64,000 nt of DNA from Paraburkholderia madseniana (GTDB lineage: Bacteria > Pseudomonadota > Gammaproteobacteria > Burkholderiales > Burkholderiaceae): contig NZ_VOSW01000052.1 in the NCBI RefSeq assembly GCF_009690905.1, forward strand, positions 1-64,000. The letters run 5' to 3'. Below, piece by piece: positions 35,113 to 43,829 of this stretch (position 1 is the stretch's first letter; the number at the start of each line of letters is the position of its first letter). The notes below the pieces were generated by a model, which saw nothing but the letters and a program-made list of their open reading frames with translations, was not told the DNA's origin and ran no database searches. A program made the translations under genes and the position numbers.

Positions 35113-36269
35113 GCACGACGCCGCTTGCCGCCCCGCGCCGCGCGACGATTACCGACGTCGCGCGCGAAGCCGGTACGGGCAAGACCAGTATCTCGCGCTA
35201 TCTGAACGGCGAGATGAGTGTGCTGTCGCCGGAATTGCGCGCGCGCATCGAGGCGGCCATCGAGCGCCTCAACTATCAGCCGAACCAGATGGCGCGCGGC
35301 CTCAAGCGTGGCCGCAATCGCCTGATCGGCATGTTGCTCGCCGATCTGACCAACCCGTATTCCGTCGAAGTACTGCAAGGCGTGGAAGCCGCTTGCCATG
35401 CGCTCGGGTTGATGCCGCTCATCTGTCACGCGGCCAACGAAGTCGAAATGGAGCGGCGCTATCTGCAACTGCTGACCACGTATCGCGTGGAAGGCGTGAT
35501 CGTCAACGCGCTCGGCGTGCGCGAGGAAACGCTGCGGCCGGTGGGCGGTGGGGGGATTCCGGCGGTGCTGGTCGACCGTTTGGTGGATGGGCTCGTCGCC
35601 GACATGGTTGGGCTGGACAACCGGGCGGCTGCCGAACTCGGCACGCGGCATCTGCTCGACAACGGTTTCGACGATATCTGGTTTGTCGTGCAGCCCTTCG
35701 AGCAAGTCAGTTCGCGGCAACTGCGCGAGGCGGCGTTTCGCGAGGTGATGAGCGGCGTGGGCGGCGCGAGTGGCGCGCACGGCCCTAGCGGCAAAGACGA
35801 AGGCGGCAAGGGCGGCGCGCGCGGGCATACGCTGGTACTGAATCTTGCGGAGCCGGCAGCCGTCGAGCGCGCTCTCGCCGAACTCGACCGCGCAATTGAC
35901 GCGGCTGGCGACCTTGGCGGCGCCGCGGCCAGCGTGACAGATAACGCAACACGCAGCGCCATAGATCGCACCGGCGGCAAAGGCAGGCGCATCGCCTTGT
36001 TCGCGGCCAACGCCCCCGTCGCGCTGTGTCTCGCCCTGCATCTGAAAGCGCGCTACGGTGCGGATTGGCAGGCGCGCGTCGCGCTGCTGTCGATCGACGA
36101 TCCCGAATGGGCCGAATTGACGGGCATCACCGCGATCCGCCAGCCGACCTACGAGATCGGCTACCGCGCGGTCGAGTTCCTCCATGAGCGCATCGAAGGG
36201 ATCCAGACCACCGCGCGCGACTGCCTCTTGCCAGGCGAATTGATCGTCCGCGCGTCAACTTCGCGCTGA
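35109..36269 (+). CDS. ptxS: LacI family regulator, PtxS-like
   Basis: The 386-residue protein has the LacI headpiece ATITDVAREAGTGKTSISRYL with the hinge LNYQPNQMARGLKRGRNRLIG. A periplasmic-binding-protein-like core follows. Two low-complexity insertions, near residues 215-240 (Gly/Ser/Lys-rich) and 265-290 (Ala/Asp-rich), enlarge loops in the core; usual members have about 340 residues. PtxS binds 2-ketogluconate and represses the kgu operon. Here it ends the operon, coupled by ATGA to kguD, while in Pseudomonas it precedes it. The palindrome 35 bp before kguE is its probable target. Confidence 0.87.
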   Translation: MSTTPLAAPRRATITDVAREAGTGKTSISRYLNGEMSVLSPELRARIEAAIERLNYQPNQMARGLKRGRNRLIGMLLADLTNPYSVEVLQGVEAACHALGLMPLICHAANEVEMERRYLQLLTTYRVEGVIVNALGVREETLRPVGGGGIPAVLVDRLVDGLVADMVGLDNRAAAELGTRHLLDNGFDDIWFVVQPFEQVSSRQLREAAFREVMSGVGGASGAHGPSGKDEGGKGGARGHTLVLNLAEPAAVERALAELDRAIDAAGDLGGAAASVTDNATRSAIDRTGGKGRRIALFAANAPVALCLALHLKARYGADWQARVALLSIDDPEWAELTGITAIRQPTYEIGYRAVEFLHERIEGIQTTARDCLLPGELIVRASTSR

Positions 36270-36329
36270 TCTGCGATCATTCGGGCTGCGGCGCGCAGCG
36301 GGTGCGCGCCGGTCTTCGCAAGGAAACCC

Positions 36330-37139
36330 ATGGTTGTTGCACCGCTTACCCTCTCGAGCCTCGCCGTCGCGACGCTGTTCATCGCCGCCTTACCGTTCCT
36401 GATCTACCGCCGTCTGCGCCGGCCGCTCGCGCTGAACCCCCGCGACGCGATCACCGGCATCGCCGTGTTCGCGCTGTTCGCGATGGTGATCGAGCGCGCG
36501 CTGAACGACTACGTGCTGCATCGGAACGAAGCGACCGCGACCTTCCTGTCCAATCCGCTGGCCTTCGTAGTGTATGGCGCGCTGGCGGCGGGGATCTGCG
36601 AGGAAGTGGGGCGGTTCATCGGAATGCGGCTGCTGCTCAAGCGTGCGGCAGCGAAGTCCGCGTCCGCCGCGGGCACGGGTGACGGCACGGCGCTGACCTA
36701 TGGCCTCGGCCACGGCGGCGCTGAAGCCTGGCTGGTCGGCGTGCTGGTGCAGATTCAATGGATCCTGTTCGCCATCTTCGAAAATCGCGGCGAGCTGGAT
36801 GGCTATCTGAGCAATCTGCCGACCGACTCGGTGATGCGCATCCACCTGATCCTCGCCAGCCTGACGCCGCAGACGGCCGGCATTTTCGCGCTCGAACGGG
36901 TGGCCGCGCTGGTGTTCCAGATCGGTTTGTCGGTGCTGATGTGGCGTGGGCTGCGGGCGGGCTGGCGTGGAATCCTGCCGCTCGCGATTGTGTTGCATGC
37001 GCTGGTCGACGTGCCGGCTGCGTTGTTCCAGGCGCAGCTCGTGCCGCTCGCTGCCGTGGACGGCGTGTATGCGCTGGGGGCGGTGATCGTCGCGGGCCTG
37101 TTGTTCAGAGCGTTCCGTCGCCCGGCGCTTGCCGCGTGA
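36330..37139 (+). CDS. YhfC-like integral membrane protein
   Basis: The 269-residue protein has seven or eight hydrophobic helices. Its motifs include GICEEVGRFIGM (EExxR, near residue 91), YGLGHGGAEA (near 131) and LHALVDVPA (near 229). These resemble the YhfC / DUF2324 group of intramembrane metalloprotease-like proteins, where glutamates and histidines would coordinate a metal. Activity has not been shown for most of the group. No operon partner is evident; the upstream ptxS gene ends 60 bp earlier. Confidence 0.65.
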   Translation: MVVAPLTLSSLAVATLFIAALPFLIYRRLRRPLALNPRDAITGIAVFALFAMVIERALNDYVLHRNEATATFLSNPLAFVVYGALAAGICEEVGRFIGMRLLLKRAAAKSASAAGTGDGTALTYGLGHGGAEAWLVGVLVQIQWILFAIFENRGELDGYLSNLPTDSVMRIHLILASLTPQTAGIFALERVAALVFQIGLSVLMWRGLRAGWRGILPLAIVLHALVDVPAALFQAQLVPLAAVDGVYALGAVIVAGLLFRAFRRPALAA

Positions 37140-37190
37140 GCCGCTTGTGGGTCGCTTGTTACACCGGCCATCCGTGATTCTCTAACTTTC

Positions 37191-37211
37191 GGCGTACCCT
37201 TGCGGTACGCC
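37191..37211 (+). terminator. Hairpin between YhfC-like and small-protein genes
   Basis: GGCGTACC and GGTACGCC form an 8-bp stem around CTTGC. No T-run follows (GTTCAGG), so termination is uncertain. Confidence 0.4.
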
Positions 37212-37239
37212 GTTCAGGCTCATCCTTTCGGCACATTTC

Positions 37240-37608
37240 ATGGAAGAAGCTTACCAATACGACTGCGCGAATCCCGAGTTCGAGGAATTGGCGCGCGTTA
37301 TCAGCGATCTGTTTCCCGAGCAGACGCAGTTCATCCAGCGTGCGGGCGAAGACAGCACGCCTGCGCTGGCGATTCACTGGGTGGCCATGCGTTTCGGTGC
37401 AACCGCGCGCCGTATCGTGATGACCGTGGTGATTGCGCCGACGGCGTTGGCGCGTTATCGCGCGTTGCCGGCGCGGCTGCGAGGTCGGAGTTTCGCCGTG
37501 CTGCGTGCATATGTCGAAGCGAGCATTGGCTCGCTTGAAGAACAGTACGCGAACGGCGAGGCGGTGCCGCGCGATGTGACGGTGGATCTCGGCGACGAGT
37601 TTGCCTGA
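37240..37608 (+). CDS. Small conserved hypothetical protein (DUF3022-like)
   Basis: The 122-residue protein has no membrane segment. It contains FEELARVISDLFPEQTQFI, a beta-rich middle (LAIHWVAMRFGATARRIVMTVVI) and a helical tail ending in DVTVDLGDEFA. It resembles the Burkholderiaceae-restricted DUF3022 proteins, from memory only. No function is known and no operon partner is seen. Confidence 0.62.
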   Translation: MEEAYQYDCANPEFEELARVISDLFPEQTQFIQRAGEDSTPALAIHWVAMRFGATARRIVMTVVIAPTALARYRALPARLRGRSFAVLRAYVEASIGSLEEQYANGEAVPRDVTVDLGDEFA

Positions 37609-37739
37609 AGCGATTGACTCAAGACCCTGGGTAGAAGGCGGGCTTGAGTGCCGCTGGGCTTAGCGCGCCCAGCCGGCCACGACCCACCGGCAGTGGGTCA
37701 CAGGCTGTAAATCACAGGCTGTGAGTCATGGGCCGTGAC

Positions 37740-38177
37740 TCAGTCCGCGAGCCGATAAACCTTCGCGAAGCGGGCGGCCTGCACCACGCCGTAGTCGCCG
37801 GGGGCGTACTGCATGATCCAGTCGCCGGCCGCGCCGTGCAGCACGTCGCCGCCACTCGCCGAGCGGGCCAGTGAAAACACTTCATTCATCTGTTTGGCCA
37901 GCACGACGGCGGGACGGTTGCGGTATGCGCCCGGTTCGCCGTGAGCGAGGGCGGTGTCTTCCGGCAGGTATTTGGCATCGAAACGTTCACGCGAGACGAC
38001 CCAGCGGTCGCCGGTCGAGCCGGTGATCAGCGCGTCGCCGCGGGCATAGCGGTTCGGGCCTTCCAGGCTCATCAGTTCGCCTTCGGCAGCGGCGAATTCA
38101 ACGCGCACGGTTTCGTTTTTGACGACGCGCTGGGCGTCGGCATCGTGACTCAGATCGAGATTTTTGAGTTCGGTCAT
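37740..38177 (-). CDS. PGDYG-domain protein
   Basis: The 145-residue protein begins MTELKNLDLSHDADAQRVVK and near its end holds YAPGDYGVVQAARFAKVY, the sequence that names the PGDYG family. The middle (PNRYARGDALITGSTGDRWVVSRERFDAKY) fits a small domain that may bind a ligand or mark for modification. Start ATG 38177 is taken because the upstream in-frame part looks non-coding. Function unknown. Confidence 0.75.
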   Translation of the reverse strand: MTELKNLDLSHDADAQRVVKNETVRVEFAAAEGELMSLEGPNRYARGDALITGSTGDRWVVSRERFDAKYLPEDTALAHGEPGAYRNRPAVVLAKQMNEVFSLARSASGGDVLHGAAGDWIMQYAPGDYGVVQAARFAKVYRLAD

Positions 38178-38270
38178 GACGCGAGTGGGAGTGGAGATAT
38201 GGACAGCCTGGCCGGGACCTTGCGCCCCGACGCTGCGTACTCGCAATCATGCCAGATGCACTTGAAGATC

Positions 38271-38298
38271 GGTTTCTTTTGCCATTGGCAAAAGAACC
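38271..38298. repeat. Small hairpin related in sequence to the 12.7-kb repeat
   Basis: GGTTTCTTTTGCC and GGCAAAAGAACC pair across ATT with one bulged T. GGCAAAAGAA also appears at 12771, just downstream of the large palindromic hairpin repeat, so this may be a reduced relative. Confidence 0.45.
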
Positions 38299-38371
38299 GC
38301 GCGCGCAGCGCGGAAACCCGCGCCGCGCGCCACCAACCGCGTAACTAATCTCTTACGGCTTCAGAGTCGCA

Positions 38372-38869
38372 TCACTCGGCAGCGGCCGGTGCCTTCTTGG
38401 CGTCGCCCTTGCCATGGTGACGATGACCGCCTTCAGGGCCGCCCTGATGGAACGTCACGTCGGCCAGTTTCTTCTGCTCAGGCGAGAAGCTGCTGTACAG
38501 CGGATCGAACGCATCGACCAGTTTCTTCATGCCGTCCGCATGCGCTTGCGCGATCGTCGCGTATTGCTTCATGTCGTCGATCGCTGACAGATTCGTGTTG
38601 GCCTTGCGCTGCTGGAACAACTGCCCCATCGTCTCGCCATTGCTGCGCATGACATCGGCGAACGCGTTCCATTGCGATTCCTGCGCCGACGTGATCTTCA
38701 ACTGCGTGTGCAGGTAGGCGATGCGGTCTTCGACATTGCGCTCGTGGCCTGCTTTGGCGGCCGGCGCCGAAGCCGGGGCGCCCATCGGTGCCGAGGCCGG
38801 TGCGGAAGTTTGTGCGAACGCGCCGCTCATGGCGACTGCGGTGGCCAGCATTACGAGTGCTTTTTTCAT
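38372..38869 (-). CDS. Spy/CpxP-like periplasmic protein (LTXXQ type)
   Basis: The 165-residue protein has a signal peptide (MKKALVMLATAVAMSGAFAQ), an Ala/Pro-rich linker and then a helical domain with LKITSAQESQWNAFADVM near residue 57 and FSPEQKKLADVTF near 130. These fit the double LTxxQ-type motif of Spy and CpxP chaperones. The tail GGHRHHGKGDAKK contains histidines. The family protects envelope proteins or dampens envelope-stress signalling. A strong site precedes the start. No two-component genes adjoin it. Confidence 0.8.
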   Translation of the reverse strand: MKKALVMLATAVAMSGAFAQTSAPASAPMGAPASAPAAKAGHERNVEDRIAYLHTQLKITSAQESQWNAFADVMRSNGETMGQLFQQRKANTNLSAIDDMKQYATIAQAHADGMKKLVDAFDPLYSSFSPEQKKLADVTFHQGGPEGGHRHHGKGDAKKAPAAAE

Positions 38870-39056
38870 CGAAACTCCTGATGTCTGTTCGAATTATGAC
38901 AAGGCGAGCATGGCGAGCGGCCAAACGCGCGTTCGCATAGCGACGCAAGGCGGCCGGCTGCCCACTTCGCCGTCGCCGCTATTAGTATCACGATATCCCT
39001 ACAATGCGGCTCTTGTGCGACAAACGCTTACAACCGAAACGAACAGGAAATAGCGG

Positions 39057-39941
39057 GTGGACAAATTCGTCAGCATGGAAATTTTCGTTGCGGTGGTCGA
39101 GGCGGGCAGTCTCACGGCGGCCGCCGAGCGCTTTGACATTTCGTCGGCGATGGTGGGCAAGCACATCCGCTCGCTCGAAACGCGGCTCGCGACGCGGCTT
39201 CTGACACGCACCACGCGGCGTCAGAGCCTGACTGAAATCGGCCGGCAATATTACGAGCAGTGCCGGCGCATTCTGGCCGACGTCAAGCAGGCGGAGTCGC
39301 TCGCCGAGGCCATGGCGGCCGCGCCGCGCGGGGTGCTGAAGGTGACGGTGCCGCTGACCTACGGCGTCGAAGTCTTTGCCCCGGCGATGACCGACTACCT
39401 GAGTGCGTGGCCGGACGTGAGCCTCGAACTGGATCTGTCGAATCGCGTGATCGATCTCGTGGAGGAAGGCTTCGATGCGTCGGTGCGCATCGGTCGCTTG
39501 CCGGATTCCAGTTTCGTCGCGCGGCCGTTGAAGCCTTACCGGATGCGCGCATGCGCGTCGCCGGCCTATCTGGAGCGGGCCGGCATACCGCGCACGCCGG
39601 CCGATCTCATGCAGCACGAATGCCTCGGCTTTCTGCATTGGGGCCGCGAGGGCTTGTGGCGGCTAGGCGGCGAGGGCGCGGACGAAAACCAGTTGCGCGC
39701 CGGACGGTTCCGGGCGAACAACGGCCAGGCGCTCAAGGTTGCGGCATTGCGCGGCTTCGGGCTGGTGTTGCAGCCGGAGGCGCTGCTTGCGAGAGAGATC
39801 GCCAGTGGCGAACTGGTGTCGGTGCTGGAGGACTATCTGCCCGAAGGCGCGCCCGTCCATCTGCTCTACTCACGCGACCGCCGCGCCACACCCAAGCTCA
39901 CCAGCTTCATCGATTTCGTGATCGAGCGATTCGGGGCGTGA
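39057..39941 (+). CDS. LysR family transcriptional regulator
   Basis: The 294-residue protein has a LysR helix-turn-helix (VAVVEAGSLTAAAERFDISSA, then LETRLATRLLTRTTRRQSLTE) and a full-length effector domain with the usual GFDASVRIG segment. Translation seems to begin at GTG 39057, after GGAAATAGCGG; MEIFVAVVEAG is also in frame. Its members of the 'AaeR/DmlR-like' group often control small-acid or quinone-responsive genes. No target is divergent; the neighbour upstream is the Spy-like gene read the other way, 187 bp distant. Confidence 0.9.
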   Translation: MDKFVSMEIFVAVVEAGSLTAAAERFDISSAMVGKHIRSLETRLATRLLTRTTRRQSLTEIGRQYYEQCRRILADVKQAESLAEAMAAAPRGVLKVTVPLTYGVEVFAPAMTDYLSAWPDVSLELDLSNRVIDLVEEGFDASVRIGRLPDSSFVARPLKPYRMRACASPAYLERAGIPRTPADLMQHECLGFLHWGREGLWRLGGEGADENQLRAGRFRANNGQALKVAALRGFGLVLQPEALLAREIASGELVSVLEDYLPEGAPVHLLYSRDRRATPKLTSFIDFVIERFGA

Positions 39942-40110
39942 TCTTGCCGCTTGCCTTGTTACGCCGCATTTCCTGCTTCCTGCGTGCCGCTTCCCGCTCG
40001 CTGTTAGCCGCTCGTCATCGCGTTGCCATGGTTCGGGGTTCCTCTGCCTGCCGCCCGATGCCCAGGACGCGCGATAATCCTTCACTACCGACCAACTTCT
40101 TTCGCCCTCG

Positions 40111-40569
40111 ATGAGACCTCCGCGCCTCGACCAACTCGACGACCTCGACCGCAACCTCGTTGCGCTGTTGCAAGCCAACGCCCGTGAGAGCGTCGCCAAC
40201 CTCGCACGTCAACTGGATGTGGCGCGTACCACCGTGATCGCCCGGATCGCCCGGCTTGAGCGCAGCAACGTGATTGGCGGCTATAGCGTGCGGCTCGGCC
40301 AGGATGTGCTCGACTCGAGCATCCAGGCGTACGTCGGCATCATCATTGCGCCGAAGTACGGCCCGGCGGTGCAGAAACGTCTCGGCAAGATGCCCGAGGT
40401 GCAACTGCTATGCGCGGTCAGCGGCGAGTTCGACTATGTCGCGTGGCTGCGCGCCGATTCGCCCGACCGCCTCAACGATCTGCTCGACGAGATCGGCGGC
40501 CTGGAAGGGGTGGAGCGAACCACCACGTCGATCATTCTTGCGCGCAAGATCGACCGCGGCATGGTGTGA
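40111..40569 (+). CDS. Lrp/AsnC family regulator
   Basis: The 152-residue protein has an N-terminal helix-turn-helix (LDRNLVALLQANARESVANL, then VARTTVIARIARLE) and a C-terminal RAM domain (VQLLCAVSGEFDYVAWLRAD) typical of amino-acid-sensing Lrp/AsnC proteins. It lies 224 bp upstream of a saccharopine-dehydrogenase-family gene in the same direction. That gap is AT-rich, with repeats of TCGACA-like sequence that could be binding sites. A role in lysine or related amino-acid catabolism is inferred from that neighbour. Confidence 0.9.
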   Translation: MRPPRLDQLDDLDRNLVALLQANARESVANLARQLDVARTTVIARIARLERSNVIGGYSVRLGQDVLDSSIQAYVGIIIAPKYGPAVQKRLGKMPEVQLLCAVSGEFDYVAWLRADSPDRLNDLLDEIGGLEGVERTTTSIILARKIDRGMV

Positions 40570-40793
40570 TCCCGCTGCCCAATTTTTACGCCGTTTTGAC
40601 ATGTTTTCGACATATCGACTAATTGTGTCGTCATAACGTCGAAGTTCATAGTCATAGCGCAGCATTTTGCGTGTATGAACTGTTTTTGCTTCTCCCTAAA
40701 CTGTGTCTCAAGGGTTCAGCCCGCCGGGCGCAGCGCCTAAGCGCAGCGCACTTCCAAAGCTGGAGACAGCATACACAGAACAAGGAGAAGCGC

Positions 40794-41891
40794 ATGAAAG
40801 TAGCCATCGTTGGCGCAGGTTTGATCGGGCACACCATCGCCCATATGTTGCGCGAAACTGGCGACTACGACGTCGTCGCGTTCGACCGCGACCAGAACGC
40901 GCTCGACAAGCTCGCCGCCCAGGGTATCCCGACCCGCCGTGTCGATTCCGCCGATGCCGCCGCGCTGCGTGCCGCCATTCAAGGCTTCGACGCGCTCATC
41001 AACGCGCTGCCGTATTACCTGGCGGTGAACGTGGCCTCGGCCGCCAAGGGTGCGGGCGTTCATTACTTCGACCTGACTGAAGACGTGCGCGCCACCAGCG
41101 CGATTCGTGCAATCGCCGACGACGCCGATCACGCCTTCATGCCGCAGTGCGGTCTCGCACCGGGCTTCATCGGCATCGCCGCGCATGAACTGGCGAACCG
41201 CTTCACCGAAATCCGCGACGTGAAAATGCGCGTCGGTGCGCTGCCGGAGTTCCCGACCAACGCGCTGAAGTACAACCTGACGTGGAGCGTCGACGGTCTC
41301 ATCAACGAGTACTGCCAGCCGTGCGAAGCGATCCGCGACAGCCGCACGCAGTGGGTGCAGCCGCTGGAAGGCCTCGAACACTTCTCGCTCGACGGTACCG
41401 AATACGAAGCCTTCAATACATCCGGCGGGCTGGGTACGCTATGCGAAACGCTGGCAGGCCGCGTCGAATCGCTCGACTACAAGTCGGTGCGCTATCCGGG
41501 CCACCGCAACCTGATGCAGTTCCTGCTGGAAGACCTGCGTCTTTCGAGCGACCGCGATACGCTCAAGACCATCATGCGCCGCTCGGTGCCTGCGACCGCG
41601 CAAGACGTCGTGCTGGTGTTCATCACCGTGAGCGGTATGCGTGACGGTCAACTGGTGCAGGAAGTCTTCACCCGCAAGATCTTCGCGAAGACGGTGTGCG
41701 GCGTGCCGATGAGCGCCATTCAGATCACCACGGCCGGCGCGATGTGCGCGGTGCTTGATCTGTTCCGTGAGCAGAAGCTGCCGCAAAGCGGTTTCGTGCG
41801 TCAGGAACAGGTGTCGCTGCGCGACTTCCTCGCGAACCGCTTTGGCCAGTTGTACGAAGGGCAGTCGCTGGATGCGATGGCAACGGTGTAA
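40794..41891 (+). CDS. Saccharopine dehydrogenase family protein (possible lysine 6-dehydrogenase)
   Basis: The 365-residue protein opens with an NAD(P) Rossmann motif (VAIVGAGLIGHTIAHML). It continues with family hallmarks: NALPYYLAVNVASAAKGAGVHY near residue 70 and PQCGLAPGFIGIAAHELAN near 120. An excellent ribosome site (CAAGGAGAAGCGC) fixes the start at 40794. Relatives include saccharopine dehydrogenases, lysine 6-dehydrogenases and carboxynorspermidine synthases. The upstream Lrp/AsnC regulator favours amino-acid use. No partner aldehyde dehydrogenase gene is in the window, so the reaction remains inferred. Confidence 0.82.
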   Translation: MKVAIVGAGLIGHTIAHMLRETGDYDVVAFDRDQNALDKLAAQGIPTRRVDSADAAALRAAIQGFDALINALPYYLAVNVASAAKGAGVHYFDLTEDVRATSAIRAIADDADHAFMPQCGLAPGFIGIAAHELANRFTEIRDVKMRVGALPEFPTNALKYNLTWSVDGLINEYCQPCEAIRDSRTQWVQPLEGLEHFSLDGTEYEAFNTSGGLGTLCETLAGRVESLDYKSVRYPGHRNLMQFLLEDLRLSSDRDTLKTIMRRSVPATAQDVVLVFITVSGMRDGQLVQEVFTRKIFAKTVCGVPMSAIQITTAGAMCAVLDLFREQKLPQSGFVRQEQVSLRDFLANRFGQLYEGQSLDAMATV

Positions 41892-42004
41892 ACCGCGGCT
41901 GTCGCGTTGAGTTTGCAAAAGAGGCTCAATACCGAGGGCCGTGCGACGACGCGGTAGTGATTGCCGCGAGCAACGAAGCAGGCCTCGCAGAAGGCCGTTT
42001 GATG

Positions 42005-42029
42005 AACGCCCCGCCATGCGGGGCGTTTT
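42005..42029 (+). terminator. Strong rho-independent terminator
   Basis: AACGCCCCGC and GCGGGGCGTT form a 10-bp perfect stem around CAT, followed by TT. It is 114 bp downstream of the saccharopine-dehydrogenase-family gene and convergent with the ATPase gene. Confidence 0.88.
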
Positions 42030-42102
42030 GCGTTTGAAACGCCGCTGCTAGTTTGAAACGCCCGAGCCATACAGGCAGCGGCACTGGCTGTGACATAGGC
42101 TG

Positions 42103-42723
42103 CTACACAGGCAGCGGCGGCAGCATCGCAGGCGCCACAGGCGGCTCGTCTACGAGGCATGCGAGCAACGCTTCGTAATCCGCGCGGGTTGGCGCGGTGT
42201 TGTCGAACATCAACAGGTCTTCGCAAATGTCACCGCTCGGCACGAAGCGGCGCTGCCGATACTCGTCCCAATGCGCGAGTTTGTAGGCATCGTTTGGATT
42301 GCCACGCGCGACGATGCGCTGATGTGCCATCTCTTCGGACGTGTAGACCCATACGACCCGCAGCGTCACGTCCGCGCCGATACCAAGCCAGGCGCGATCG
42401 AAGAGGCGCCGCTCGCGCACTTCGCGCGAGAGCGGCCCGACCACCAGCGCGCTGACGCCGAGCTCGAGATTGTCGCGGGCGGTATCGAGCAGGCCGCGAT
42501 ACTCGGGATCGCGCAGATGTTGCAGAAAGAGCGGACTGTCGCGGTCGTTCGGATCGCCGGTCAGCATGGCCATGGCGGCCGCGCTGTAGCCGCCGAACAG
42601 CGTATCTTTGTCGAGCAGGCAGAAGGGCGTCGCGCTCGCCTGCATCAGCGGGCCGATCAGCTTCTTCGCCAGGGTGGTTTTGCCGGTGCCGGCGTGACCG
42701 CAGAAGAAAACCAGGTGGGTCAC
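42103..42723 (-). CDS. P-loop ATPase/kinase-like protein (AAA_33 type)
   Basis: The 206-residue protein starts VFFCGHAGTGKTTLAKKL, a Walker A motif at residues 9-16, and resembles small zeta-toxin or gluconate-kinase-like P-loop phosphotransferases. A lid region is suggested by RERRLFDRAWLGIGADV and an acid motif by CLLDKDT. Its GTG start overlaps the stop codon of the upstream cydX gene (GTGA), so the two are translationally coupled. No substrate is evident. Coupling to cydX is not a standard arrangement that I know. Confidence 0.75.
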   Translation of the reverse strand: MTHLVFFCGHAGTGKTTLAKKLIGPLMQASATPFCLLDKDTLFGGYSAAAMAMLTGDPNDRDSPLFLQHLRDPEYRGLLDTARDNLELGVSALVVGPLSREVRERRLFDRAWLGIGADVTLRVVWVYTSEEMAHQRIVARGNPNDAYKLAHWDEYRQRRFVPSGDICEDLLMFDNTAPTRADYEALLACLVDEPPVAPAMLPPLPV

Positions 42724-42869
42724 GAAGACGTGTCCTCGGGCGCGGCGGCCGGGCTGCCGGCGTGCTGCGGGTCACGCGCGAATTTGCCGCTGGCCTCCAG
42801 CCACATCACATTGATGATGCCGAAGCCCAATGCCACGCCGATGCCAAGAATCCAGGTGAAATACCACAT
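42720..42869 (-). CDS. cydX: CydX-like small subunit of cytochrome bd oxidase (orphan)
   Basis: The 49-residue protein begins MWYFTWILGIGVALGFGII and continues NVMWLEASGKF. This matches the single-helix CydX (YbgT) subunit, whose core reads MWYF-WILG-G-A-FGI-N-WLE. CydX stabilises the cytochrome bd ubiquinol oxidase in the inner membrane. AAGGAGACCGCG precedes the start. The usual cydA and cydB genes are absent on either side: 270 bp upstream lies a lipoprotein gene on the other strand. The gene is followed by a P-loop ATPase gene with a GTGA overlap. Confidence 0.8.
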   Translation of the reverse strand: MWYFTWILGIGVALGFGIINVMWLEASGKFARDPQHAGSPAAAPEDTSS

Positions 42870-43144
42870 CGCGGTCTCCTTGATCGTATGTCCGGCGAGG
42901 TAGCCGGTGAGGCAGTACGCATAGTCGGTACAGAGAAGCAAACATGCAGGCGGATAAAGATAGTGCGCGGCGGATCCGAGGGTAAATCCGCAGCGCGCGG
43001 CGCCCACAGCGCAGCGCTTTGCAGCGATCATGAAGAAGAACGCGGCAGCGCGCAAGAGGGCGCAAAGACGGTTGGCCGTTCGGCCAGGATCTCGCAATGC
43101 GCCTATAACAGGAGCAACACCACCAACAACACGGGAGACCCAGC

Positions 43145-43585
43145 ATGCCGATGCGTCCGCACTTCCGCTGCAAGGCCGCGCTGCTTGCGCTGGCCATCGC
43201 GTTGCTCGCCGGTTGCGCCTCGACACCGGCCGAGCCCGTCCCGTTCAAGGAGGTGCCGCAAGCGCGCATCGTCCAGCCCGGTTACACGGAGCCGGGAACC
43301 GGACTGGTCGCCGTGGACGTGCGGCGCGAGCGTTCCCGCGACGTTATCGTCCGGTTCCGCGATGCCTTGGTGTATATCGACGGCGAGCAGGTCACCGATC
43401 TGATGAACGGCGAACATGTGGTCTTCTATCTGAGCCCGGGGGTGCATCGCATCGGTGTCTCCACGCAATTCGATCCGGTCGTGGAAATGCGCTTTACGGT
43501 CACGGCCGATACACGCTACACGAACCGCGCGTCGGTCACCTTCGGCGACGATCACGGCATCGCTTTGCGCAGGGTTGCGCAATAG
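43145..43585 (+). CDS. Small outer-membrane lipoprotein
   Basis: The 146-residue protein has a lipoprotein signal (LLALAIALLAGCAS), with Cys near residue 25 the probable lipid anchor. A beta-rich domain follows (VRFRDALVYIDGEQVTDLMN and FYLSPGVHRIGVST) resembling DUF2846 or PEGA-like periplasmic domains. The Shine-Dalgarno GGGAGACCCAGC is close. Function unknown. It is divergent from the cydX-ATPase pair across a 275-bp gap. Confidence 0.75.
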   Translation: MPMRPHFRCKAALLALAIALLAGCASTPAEPVPFKEVPQARIVQPGYTEPGTGLVAVDVRRERSRDVIVRFRDALVYIDGEQVTDLMNGEHVVFYLSPGVHRIGVSTQFDPVVEMRFTVTADTRYTNRASVTFGDDHGIALRRVAQ

Positions 43586-43829
43586 CGCAGGGCCGGGTCT
43601 GACAACGCGGGATTGCGGCAGGCGCGTGTTGAACAGTGGCGAACAGTGCCCGCTGCCGCAAGCAAGCTTTAGCTATGTTTCCAGTCTGACCGTTTAACAA
43701 TTGGATACATGACAGTCACGCAGAGCCCTTAACATGGCGGGCATCGTGTATCCGTTTATGCAGACTTGGTGTGAGGCCTACGCATAGTGCGAAGCCGGCC
43801 GATCTGTTCCGTTTTCAAGGTAATCCAAC

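Noticed and set aside
42870..43226. Extension of the cydX frame upstream to a longer protein
   Set aside because: The added sequence is unlike any CydX protein, and AAGGAGACCGCG places the start at 42869.
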